From Actinomadura sp. BRA 177 (GTDB lineage Bacteria > Actinomycetota > Actinomycetes > Streptosporangiales > Streptosporangiaceae): DNA of 42,001 bases. The notes under the pieces were generated by a model. That model had not been told where the DNA came from. It saw only the letters and a list, made by a program, of their open reading frames with translations, and ran no database searches. Made by a program: the position numbers and the translations under genes. The stretch spans positions 1 to 42,001 of the forward strand of contig NZ_JABXFD010000620.1 of NCBI RefSeq assembly GCF_013372625.1, read 5' to 3'. Below are positions 8,062-16,100 of this stretch, one piece after another (the stretch's first letter is position 1; each line of letters opens with the position of its first letter).

Positions 8062-8073
8062 TAGCATGGCGGG
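8062..8073 (+). promoter_or_regulatory. -10-like element of the XRE regulator, possibly leaderless
   Basis: TAGCAT at 8062-8067 ends 6 bases before the ATG at 8074, with no ribosome-binding sequence at a usable distance. Transcription would then begin at or very near the start codon. No good -35 was found; the upstream inverted repeat occupies that position, so a bound regulator could block or replace it. Confidence 0.35.
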
Positions 8074-8898
8074 ATGACGCGTTCTGAGCTCGGCGCCTAT
8101 CTCAGCGCTCGGCGGGCCGAGGTCACGCCGGACGAGGTGGGTCTCCCCAACGTGGGTTTTCGCCGGGTTCCCGGGCTGCGGCGGGAGGAGGTCGCGATGC
8201 TCGCCGGGGTCAGCGTCGACTACTACGTGCGGCTCGAACAGGGGCGGGAGCGGACGCCGTCAGCGCAGGTCATCGACGCCCTCGCGGTCGCGCTGCGGCT
8301 GGCGGAGGACGGCCGGCGGCACCTGTTCCGGCTCGCCGGGCTCAGTCCGCGGGCGCAGGTCGCGGTGACCGGGCGCGTCGACCCGAGCCTGCTCCAGTTG
8401 ATGGACGCGTGGCCCGGCAACCCGGCCATCGTCTACAACCGCGCCTACGACGTGCTCGCGTCCAACGCCATCGCCGATGCGCTCTTCCATGACTGGGCGC
8501 ACTCGCGAAACCTGATGCACGTCGTCTTCACCGACCCGGTCGCGCGCACCTTCTGCCGGGACTGGCACGAGGTCGCGCGCAACAGCGTGGCCGGGTTCCG
8601 GCTCGGGCACGGCGAGGCGCCCGACGATCCGCGGATACGCCGGGTCCTCACCGAACTGCTGGAGGGCAGCCCCGAGTTCGTCGAGCTGTGGGCCCGGCAC
8701 GACGCGCGCGGGAAGGCGCTCGAAAGCAAGCGGTTCCGGCATCACGAGGTCGGCGCCCTGACGCTGACCATGCAGACGTTCGACGTCCGGTCGAGTCCCG
8801 GGCAGGAACTCGTCGTCTACCATGCGGAGCCGGGGTCGAGCAGCAGCGAGGCCCTGGCCCTGCTCGGGTCGCTCGTGGCGACAGAGCGTCAGCCGTAG
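8074..8898 (+). CDS. XRE-family regulator with MmyB-like ligand-binding domain
   Basis: This 274-residue protein has an N-terminal helix-turn-helix (about 1-75, with PGLRREEVAMLAGVSVDYY then VRLEQGRE) of the Streptomyces XRE type. A C-terminal MmyB-like domain (about 100-265) follows, recognisable by LMDAWPGNPAIVYNRAYDVLASN and the terminal VVYHAEPGS. MmyB domains bind fatty-acid-like ligands in the studied case. These regulators are very often divergent from an SDR gene, as here. Its 3' end overlaps the end of the convergent sbnB-like gene by 10 bp. I see no direct evidence that it controls the peptide cluster. Confidence 0.9.
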   Translation: MTRSELGAYLSARRAEVTPDEVGLPNVGFRRVPGLRREEVAMLAGVSVDYYVRLEQGRERTPSAQVIDALAVALRLAEDGRRHLFRLAGLSPRAQVAVTGRVDPSLLQLMDAWPGNPAIVYNRAYDVLASNAIADALFHDWAHSRNLMHVVFTDPVARTFCRDWHEVARNSVAGFRLGHGEAPDDPRIRRVLTELLEGSPEFVELWARHDARGKALESKRFRHHEVGALTLTMQTFDVRSSPGQELVVYHAEPGSSSSEALALLGSLVATERQP

Positions 8899-9914
8899 CG
8901 CTTCAGTTCGTGGAAGAAGTCGGGGACGGTGTGCAGGGCGCCCGATGCTGTGACCTGGTCGTAGACGTACTTCGCCACCGCCAGGTCCAGGACGCCCAGG
9001 CCGAACGGGGAGAAGACCACCGGCTTGTCGGCCGGGGGCGTCGTCGCGCCCGTCAGGACGTCGTACAGGGTGCCGGCCACGAAGTCTCGGTTGCCGACCT
9101 TCTGCTCGGCCAGGTGCGGGGACGTGTTGGCCTTCATGCAGTGCTCTACGTCGTCCACCACGTTGTAGGACGCCAGGATGATCTCGGGGGAGAGGTCCCG
9201 CAGCGACACGTGCAGCACGAGCGGGTTGTGCTCGAACCAGGCCGGGTCGTGCACGTGCGGCTCGCCGGCGACGGTCGCGAAGACCACGAGGTCGGACGAG
9301 CGGATCAGCGACTCCGCCGAGTCGTGGATCGTGACCTCGCCCTTCTCCGTCCGCTCCAGGTACTCCTTGAAGCCCTCCGCGTGCGACGCGGAGAGGTCGT
9401 GGATGCCCAGTTCGTCGAACGTGAAGCCGTTGCCCGCCAGGTAGGTGTGGATGTAGCGGGCGATGAGGCCGACACCGATGAAGCCGACGCGGCGGGGGCG
9501 GTCGCCGCGGGCGTCGGCGAGGGTGGCGGCGGCCAGGGCGGCGGACGCGGCGGTGCGGGCCGCGGAGATGATCGAGCTCTCCAGGCACGCGAACGGGTAG
9601 CCGGTCTCGGCGTCGTTCAGGATCAGCACGGCCGAGGCGCGCGGGATGCCGTTCGCGACGTTGCCCGGGAAGCTGGAGATCCACTTGATGCCGTGCACGC
9701 CGACGTCGCCCTTGACCGAGGCGGGCAGCGCGATGATCCGGTCGGACGGGCGGTCCGGGAAGCGCAGGAAGTAGGAGTCCGGGTTGACGGTCAGCCCCTC
9801 GCCGTGCAGCCGGTAGGCCGCCTCGACCATCCGGGTGACCTCCGCCTCGCGCCCGCCGACCGCCTCGTGGACCTGGGCGCCGGAGATCACGGCGAATGCT
9901 GGAACCTGCGTCAT
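8889..9914 (-). CDS. sbnB: SbnB-like N-(2-amino-2-carboxyethyl)-L-glutamate dehydrogenase (Dap synthesis)
   Basis: This 341-residue member of the ornithine cyclodeaminase/mu-crystallin family has a Rossmann motif GVGLIA at about 147-152. The sequence style (GVHGIKWISSFPGN, PRASAVLILND, ANTSPHLAEQKVGNRDF) is that of the siderophore enzyme SbnB. In the known pathway SbnB oxidatively hydrolyses N-(1-amino-1-carboxy-2-ethyl)-glutamate to L-2,3-diaminopropionate and 2-oxoglutarate with NAD+. It lies 28 bp downstream of the sbnA-like gene in the same direction. ATG 9914 is preceded by GGAG (complement of 9924-9927). The pairing with sbnA makes the assignment firm even without an iron-uptake context. 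Confidence 0.9.
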   Translation of the reverse strand: MTQVPAFAVISGAQVHEAVGGREAEVTRMVEAAYRLHGEGLTVNPDSYFLRFPDRPSDRIIALPASVKGDVGVHGIKWISSFPGNVANGIPRASAVLILNDAETGYPFACLESSIISAARTAASAALAAATLADARGDRPRRVGFIGVGLIARYIHTYLAGNGFTFDELGIHDLSASHAEGFKEYLERTEKGEVTIHDSAESLIRSSDLVVFATVAGEPHVHDPAWFEHNPLVLHVSLRDLSPEIILASYNVVDDVEHCMKANTSPHLAEQKVGNRDFVAGTLYDVLTGATTPPADKPVVFSPFGLGVLDLAVAKYVYDQVTASGALHTVPDFFHELKRYG

Positions 9915-9942
9915 GGTGGGAAACTCCGTGTTTTCTCGATGA

Positions 9943-10920
9943 TCAGTCGCCGAGGATACCGGCGGCGTCGGAGAGCACGTCGCCGAAGTGCTCGCGCACC
10001 CAGCCGTCCTCGTAGATCGAGTCCAGGTAGCGCTCGCCGAGGTCGGGGGCGATGGCGACGGCGACCGGGTCCTCGCCGGGGTACTTCTCGTCCAGCCAGC
10101 GGGACGCGCCGGACACGACGGTGCCGGTGGATCCGCCGAACAGGAACCCGCGGGACGCGAGCGCGTGGACGGTCCGGATCGTGTCGGGCTCGGGGACGTG
10201 CACGACGTCGTCGATGAACGACTCGTCCACCAGCGCGGGCCGGCTGCTCGTGCCGAGGCCCGGCACCATCCGGCGCTCCGGGATGCCGCCGAACGTGACC
10301 GAGCCGACGGCGTCGACCGCCACGATCGTGACGGGGCGCTTCCGCTCGCGGAAGTAGCGTGCGCAGCCCATCAGGGTCCCGGTCGTCCCGGCGCCGACGA
10401 AGAGAACCTCCAGGTCGGGGAACTCGCGGTCGATCGCTGGAGCGGTCCCACGGTAGTGGGCCATCCAGTTGTTGCGGTTGGCGTACTGGTTCAGCCACAC
10501 GTACCGCCCGTCGGACTCGCACAGGTTCCGGACGTGGCTGATGCGGCCGCCGAGGTAGCCGCCGTTGGCGTCCTTGTCGGACACTACGCGGACCTCCGCG
10601 CCGAGCGCCCGCATGACCCGCATCGACGCGGGGTTGCAGCGCGGGTCGGTGACGCACACGAACTTCAGGCCGCGGCTCGCGGCGATCAGGCTGAGCGCGA
10701 TCCCGAGGTTGCCGGACGACGACTCGACGATCACCGAATCGGGGGTGAGCGCGCCGTCCCGCTCGGCCGCCTCCACCATCGCGGCGGCCGCCTTCAGCTT
10801 CACCGAGCCGGCGAAATTGAAGCCCTCGCATTTGAGGTAGATCGGCCGGTCGATGACATGCCGCAGATCGACGTAAAGGTCGTCGACGTTGAATTCCTGC
10901 GGCGAGGTGATTATCGGCAC
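9943..10920 (-). CDS. sbnA: SbnA-like PLP enzyme, first step of Dap synthesis
   Basis: This 325-residue fold-type II PLP enzyme is related to cysteine synthase. Lys41 in AGSVKLK is the likely PLP lysine, SSSGNLG near 68-73 is the substrate loop, and GAGTTGT is the phosphate-binding glycine loop. SbnA homologues (also found in viomycin- and zwittermicin-type clusters) join O-phospho-L-serine and L-glutamate to give the substrate of SbnB. The open frame extends to 11034, but the GTG at 10920 is preferred: it has GAGGGTGG just upstream and starts with PIITSPQEFN, the usual beginning of the family. It is divergent from the free-standing A-domain gene and supplies that enzyme's likely substrate. 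Confidence 0.9.
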   Translation of the reverse strand: MPIITSPQEFNVDDLYVDLRHVIDRPIYLKCEGFNFAGSVKLKAAAAMVEAAERDGALTPDSVIVESSSGNLGIALSLIAASRGLKFVCVTDPRCNPASMRVMRALGAEVRVVSDKDANGGYLGGRISHVRNLCESDGRYVWLNQYANRNNWMAHYRGTAPAIDREFPDLEVLFVGAGTTGTLMGCARYFRERKRPVTIVAVDAVGSVTFGGIPERRMVPGLGTSSRPALVDESFIDDVVHVPEPDTIRTVHALASRGFLFGGSTGTVVSGASRWLDEKYPGEDPVAVAIAPDLGERYLDSIYEDGWVREHFGDVLSDAAGILGD

Positions 10921-11036
10921 GCGTCCACCCTCAAATGAAGAAACAATTCCCTCATCTTCCCCCGAGTACGCCGCGGGCTTCACGCCAGAGCCATGCGGAG
11001 CATCACCGTACCTGCGGGCATCTTCCCATCGCAACC

Positions 11037-11058
11037 CCCTACTTACCCATCGGTAGGG
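11037..11058. promoter_or_regulatory. Inverted repeat in the sbnA/A-domain divergent region
   Basis: CCCTAC (11037-11042) and GTAGGG (11053-11058) are exact complements around a 10-bp spacer. TACC/GGTA (11044-11047, 11052-11055) forms a nested second pair. It lies in the 236-bp region between the divergent sbnA-like and A-domain genes, so it could bind a shared regulator. No DmdR/IdeR-type iron box resembling TTAGGTTAGGC was seen here. Confidence 0.3.
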
Positions 11059-11103
11059 TGGAATGCGAGGTGCTTCTGGCGAACACCGGACATAAGCTAT
11101 GCC

Positions 11104-11131
11104 CTCCGCTTGTATTGCCGTTACAGCGGAG
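11104..11131 (+). promoter_or_regulatory. Small hairpin upstream of the free-standing A-domain gene
   Basis: CTCCGCT (11104-11110) and AGCGGAG (11125-11131) could pair around a 14-base loop, ending 14 bases before the GGAGAG ribosome-binding site. It may be a leader-RNA hairpin or an operator. Confidence 0.25.
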
Positions 11132-11156
11132 TGGTTCTACATCACGGAGAGTAATG

Positions 11157-12659
11157 ATGAGTGCTCGCGGACCCGCCGTGGACCGGCTGCTCCCCCTGGC
11201 CGGGCTGCCCGCCCTGGACGTGCCCGCGGCGCAGGCGGAGCGGGCCGGTGAGCTGGCCGTCCGGCACGGGATGCTCCGCGAGCGGGACGTCGACCTCGCC
11301 GACCCCGTCATCACCCGGGTGGAGCGGTTCGCCGCCGAGCGCGACCGCCCGGCGGTCACCGACCGGTACCGCACGCTGTCCTACGCCGAGCTGGCCGCCG
11401 AGGCCCGCCGCATCGCCGCGCTGCTGGAGGCGGAGGGCGTCGAGCCGGGCACGGTCGTCGGCGTCGGCGGCGAGCGCTGCGCCACGGTCATCGCGGCGTT
11501 CCTCGCGATCGAGCTGGTCGGCGCCCTGTACGTGCCGGCGGACGAGACCTGGCCGGCCGGGCGCGTCCGCGACGTCCTCGACCAGGCGGGCGCGTCCGTG
11601 CTGGTCACGGTGGATGCCGGGCAGACCGCGCCCGCCCTGCTCGAAGGCGCGAAGGAGGCCGGCTGCCGGGTCGTCAAGGCGACCGCCGAGCTTGAGCCGT
11701 GGCCCGGCGAACCCCGCCTCGACGCCCTTGATCGGCCCCGGTACGTCCTGTTCACGTCGGGCTCGACGGGCCGTCCCAAGGGCGCTGTCGTCGAGCACCA
11801 GGGCATGCTCAACCACCTCTGGGCGAAGATCATCGACCTGGAGCTGACCGGCGCGGACGTCGTCGCGTTCACCGCCCCGCTCGGCTTCGACATCTCCATC
11901 TGGCAGATGCTGTGCCCGCTGCTGCTCGGCGGCCGCATCGACGTGGTCGGCGACGACGTCGCGCACGACCCGGAGGCGTTCGCCCGCGCCGTGGACGACC
12001 AGGGCATCACGATCGTCGAGCTCGTCCCGACCATGGTCAGGCACCTGCTGGACGACCTGGCCCCCGGCTCGCTGACCGCCCTGCGCTGGATGATCGCGAC
12101 CGGCGAGGAGCTCCCGGCCGAGCTGTCCCGCCGCTGGCTGGACGCGATGCCGCACGCCCGCCTCCTCAACGCCTACGGCCCGACCGAGTGCTCCGACGAC
12201 GTCACCCACCACACCGTGACCGCCGGTGACCTGGACCTTCTCCGCCTCCCGATCGGCACGCCGATCGTCAACACCCGCCTCTACGTGCTCCGCGAGGAGG
12301 ACGACGGCACCTGGTCGGCCTGCGACATCGACGAGACGGGCGAGCTGTTCGTCGGCGGGGTCGTCGTCGGCCGCGGCTACCTCGGCAACGAGGAGCGCAC
12401 CCGCGAGGCGTTCTACCGCGACCCGTTCGACAGGGCGTCCCCGACCGGCCGCCTCTACCGGACGGGCGACGCGGTGAAGCTGCTGCCGGCGGGCGCGGGC
12501 GGCGAGGACCGGCCCACCCTGCAGTACCTGGGACGCGTCGACCGGCAGGTCAAGATCGCCGGGGTGCGGATGGAGCTGGGCGAGATCGAGGCGGTCCTGC
12601 AGCGGCACCCGGGGGTGGGCGCCGCCGCGGTGGTCGTGCACGAGTATCCGGCCCGCTGA
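11157..12659 (+). CDS. Free-standing NRPS adenylation core lacking its C-terminal subdomain (split A domain, part 1)
   Basis: This 500-residue protein carries A-domain motifs A1-A8. The AMP-binding loop [12 protein letters not shown] is at about 198-209, NAYGPTE near 340, YRTGD near 438 and A8 (GRVDRQVKIAGVRMELGEIE) at 459-478. It ends 22 residues later (VHEYPAR). Motif A10, with the lysine needed to make the aminoacyl-AMP, is absent, and no other reading frame downstream restores it. The missing piece is present in module 3 of the NRPS at 13120 (bases 20746-20925). Specificity positions aligned to GrsA read D-I-W-E-I-T-A-D-D. As I recall, this is close to codes of diaminobutyrate-activating domains, so Dap from the divergent sbnAB genes is the likely substrate. 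GGAGAG lies 5 bases before ATG 11157. About 45 N-terminal residues are extra compared with the embedded A domains and might be a docking segment. Confidence 0.85.
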   Translation: MSARGPAVDRLLPLAGLPALDVPAAQAERAGELAVRHGMLRERDVDLADPVITRVERFAAERDRPAVTDRYRTLSYAELAAEARRIAALLEAEGVEPGTVVGVGGERCATVIAAFLAIELVGALYVPADETWPAGRVRDVLDQAGASVLVTVDAGQTAPALLEGAKEAGCRVVKATAELEPWPGEPRLDALDRPRYVLFTSGSTGRPKGAVVEHQGMLNHLWAKIIDLELTGADVVAFTAPLGFDISIWQMLCPLLLGGRIDVVGDDVAHDPEAFARAVDDQGITIVELVPTMVRHLLDDLAPGSLTALRWMIATGEELPAELSRRWLDAMPHARLLNAYGPTECSDDVTHHTVTAGDLDLLRLPIGTPIVNTRLYVLREEDDGTWSACDIDETGELFVGGVVVGRGYLGNEERTREAFYRDPFDRASPTGRLYRTGDAVKLLPAGAGGEDRPTLQYLGRVDRQVKIAGVRMELGEIEAVLQRHPGVGAAAVVVHEYPAR

Positions 12660-13119
12660 CGACCGCCGAAGATCACGCTGGGTGACCGGACTGGGCCGAT
12701 TCGGTTGTCAACCTTTGTCACCCGGTGAGCGTCGCGGCCGTCCGATCGCGGGGTGCGGACCGGCGCTTTTGTCACTCCTGTTAGCAACGGGACCGGCCAA
12801 GTTCTACTTTTGAGGGGATTGCGAGGCATGTGACAGGCTGGTTGACTGTGACTCCGCTACTCCTGAGTAGAACGTGGGTCGAAGGCGGTTCCGGTCGAGG
12901 GCGGAAAGCGACGGCGCTCTGTATTGGCGGGACCACAGGGTGTTGACTCCGGGATAACGCGGGCCGATCGCGTTCCCGGCGGGAACTCGGGGTGAAAGGG
13001 GACGGGGAGAGCCCGATCAGTTCTGTGGTCATTCTTTCTGAATTTCCGCCCGCCGGCACCGCGCCGGTTCCGAGGCCGGGCGCAAAGGAAACCCCCTTCG
13101 ACCGGGAAAGTGCCGCTTG
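12660..13119. other. 460-bp gap upstream of the NRPS operon
   Basis: This non-coding gap separates the A-core gene from the first NRPS gene, so the two halves of the split A domain are probably transcribed from different promoters. TTGACT occurs twice (12842-12847 and 12943-12948) as possible -35 elements, but neither has a good -10 at 17-18 bp. A GGGAAAG stretch about 10 bases before ATG 13120 may be the ribosome-binding site. None of the open frames here resembles the missing end of the A domain. Confidence 0.4.
12857..12870. promoter_or_regulatory. Short palindrome CTACTC-CT-GAGTAG before the NRPS operon
   Basis: A 14-bp palindrome with perfect 6-bp arms and a 2-bp centre lies just after the TTGACT at 12842, where an operator overlapping a promoter would be expected. 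No partner regulator is identified. Confidence 0.3.
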
Positions 13120-16100
13120 ATGTCCACCGAGTTCGTTCCTCTTTCGGCCGCTCAGCAGAGCGTCTGGTACGCGCAGCAGCTGGCGCCGGAAACGCCGATT
13201 CACATCGCGCAGTACATCGAGATCGAGGGGCCGGTCGACCACGAGCTGTTCGACCGGGTGGCGCGGATCGCGGCGCACGAGGCGCCGGCGATGAACGCGC
13301 GGCTGACCGAGCGGGACGGGGCCGCGCGGCAGGTCCTCGACCCGGACGCGAGCGTGTCGATCCCGCTCGTGGACCTGTCCGGGGAGCCCGACCCGGACGC
13401 CGCCGCGCGCGCGTGGATGCGGGAGCGGATGTCGGCGCCGCTGCCGCCGGACGGCGACCGGCTGTTCCACACGGCGCTGCTACGGCTCGGCCCGGACCTG
13501 CACCGCTGGTTCCTGCGCGCCCACCACACGATCCTGGACGCCTACAGCGGCCTGCTGATCAGCCGCCGCGCCGCCGAGGTCTACACCCTGCTCGCGGACG
13601 GCGGCGAGTACGTCCCGGCCGAGCTGGGCGACTACCGGGCGCTCCTCGCCGCCGAGGACGCGTATCGCAGGTCGGAACGGTTCGAGCGGGACCGCGCCTA
13701 CTGGACGGAGCGGTTCGCCGACAAGCCCGTGGCGGTGTCGCTGTCGGACGAGATGGCCGAGCCGACCTCCGACTACCGCAGCCTGATCACCGTCGTCCCG
13801 CCCGGGGAGACCGCCGATCTGGCGGCGGGCGCCCGCCGGCTGCGCACCGCGACGCAGGGCCTCGCGATCGCCGCGACGGCCGCGTACGTGGCGCGGATGA
13901 CCGGCACCGAGGACGTGATCCTCGGCCTCGCGGTGTCGGGCCGCACCTCGCAGGCCGCCCTGGACACCCCGGCCATGCTGTCGACGGTCCTGCCGCTGCG
14001 CGTCACCGTGCGCCCCGGCATGACGGTGGACGAACTGGTCCGCACGGTGACGCGGGCGAGCGCGCGGGCGCTGCGCCACCAGCGCTACCGGCGCGAGGAC
14101 CTGCTGCGCGATCTGAAGCTGCTCGGCGAGCGCCGCCGCCTGTACGGGCCGGTCATCAACATCATGGCGTTCGACTACCGGTTCGACTTCGCGGGCCTGC
14201 CGGCGCGGACGCACGCCATCACGACCGGCCCGATCGACGACCTGTCGATCAACATCTACGACAACTTCGACGGCAACGGCATGCGCGTCGACTTCGAGGC
14301 GCACCCCGACCTGTACACCGAGGACCAGGTCTCCACGCATTTGGACCGTTACGTCCGGTTCCTGCGGGCGCTGGGCGACGCCGCCCCGTCCACGCCGCTC
14401 CGCGAGGTGGAGCTGCTTGACGACACCGAGCGCTCCCGCGTCCTGGACGAGTGGAACGACACGGCGATGCGGGTTGAGCCGGCCGTCGTCCCTGAGCTGT
14501 TCGAAGCGCAAGCGGCCCGCACCCCCGACGCCTCCGCCGTCAGCCACGACGGCGCCACCCTCACCTACCGGGAGTTGGACGAGCGCGCCAACCGCCTCGC
14601 CCACCACCTGATCGGACGCGGCGTCGGCGCCGAGGATTTCGTCGCGCTCGCCCTGCCCCGCGACGAGATCCTGATCGTGGCGGCCCTCGCCGTCCTCAAG
14701 GCGGGCGCCGCGTACCAGCCGATCGACCTGGCGTACCCGTCCGACCGCATCGCGTTCATGCTGGACGACGCGTCCCCGGCCTGCGTCATCACGACATCGG
14801 CCGCCGACCTTCCGGGCACGACGCCCCGCGTCCTGCTGGACGACCTCGACCTGACCGGCGAGTCCGCCAAGGCCCCGACCGACGCCGACCGGATGAGGCC
14901 GCTCCGCCCCGGCAACGCGGCCTACGTCATCTACACCTCGGGTTCGACGGGACGTCCCAAGGGCGTCGTCGTCTCCCACGCCAACGCCGCCGACTTCTGC
15001 GCCTGGGCGAAGAAGGACTTCGGGCCCGGCCGCCTCGCCCGCGTCCTGTTCTCCACGTCGCTCAACTTCGACGTGTCGGTGTTCGAGTGGCTGACCCCGC
15101 TGACGGTCGGCGGCCACATCGAGGTCGTCCGCGACCTGCTGGACGTGGCGGAGCGCGGCGGCTGGCACGGCACGCTCGTCTCCGGCGTCCCGTCCGCGAT
15201 GTCGGCGCTCCTGGCCACGGGCGCCCTCGACCTGAAGGCGAACGACATCGTCCTCGCGGGCGAGGCGCTCCCGGCCCGCCTCGTCCAAGATCTGCGCGCC
15301 CTCGTCCCGGACGCCCGCATCTCCAACATCTACGGCCCGACCGAGGCGACCGTCTACGTGACGGCCTGGTTCGACGACGGCAACACCGCCGGCCACGCCC
15401 CGATCGGCGCCCCGATCGCCAACACCCGCGCGTACGTCCTGGACGCGGCGCTCAAGCCCGTCCCGGCCGGCGTCCCCGGCGAGCTGTACCTCGCGGGCGA
15501 CGGACTGGCGCGCGGCTACCTGCACCGGCCCGAGCTGAGCGCCGACCGCTTCGTCGCCTGCCCCTACGGCGAGCCGGGCGAGCGCATGTACCGGACGGGC
15601 GACCTCGTCCGCTGGAACGACCGCGGCCAGATCGAGTACCTCGGCCGCCTCGACCACCAGGTCAAGGTGCGCGGTTTCCGGATCGAGCTGGGCGAGATCG
15701 AGACCGCGCTCTCCGCGCACCCGGCCGTGACGCAGAGCGTCGTCATGGCCCGCCAGGACAACGCGGGCGACACCGTCCTCGTCGGCTACGTCGTCTCCGA
15801 TGGCGTCGACACCGCCGATTTGAAGCGGTCGGTCGCAAACGCCCTGCCCGAGTACATGGTCCCGTCCGCGATCGTCGTCCTGGACGAGATGCCGCTGAAC
15901 CCGAACGGCAAGCTCGACCGGGCCGCGCTGCCCGCGCCGGACTTCACCGCGTCCGCCGCCGGCCGCGCGCCCCGCGACGCCCGCGAGGAGACCCTCTGCG
16001 AGGTCTTCGCCGAGGTGCTCGGCGTGGAGCGGATCGGGATCGACGACAACTTCTTCGACCTCGGCGGCGACTCGCTGAAGGCGACCCGCGTCGTCGCCCG

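Noticed and set aside
8260..9684. Minus-strand frame across the XRE regulator and the sbnB-like gene
   Set aside because: It is a shifted frame of the sbnB-like gene continuing antisense through the regulator; no domain is present.
10921..11034. N-terminal extension of the SbnA-like protein to 11034
   Set aside because: The extra 38 residues are unlike the family, and a good ribosome-binding site precedes the GTG at 10920, where the usual N terminus begins.
10935..11156. N-terminal extension of the free-standing A-domain protein to 10935
   Set aside because: The region has non-coding composition and overlaps the divergent promoter; GGAGAG just before ATG 11157 defines the start.
11157..12659. 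The truncated A-domain gene as a decayed pseudogene or frameshift
   Set aside because: All motifs A1-A8 are intact, the codon bias is strong, and no other frame downstream encodes the missing end. The exact missing part is conserved in module 3, so a functional split fits better.
10921..13119. Iron-responsive (IdeR/DmdR) box as expected for an sbnAB-containing siderophore cluster
   Set aside because: No sequence resembling the TTAGGTTAGGC-type palindrome was found in either control region, and no siderophore transport or hydroxylase genes are present. SbnA/SbnB also supply Dap to antibiotics.
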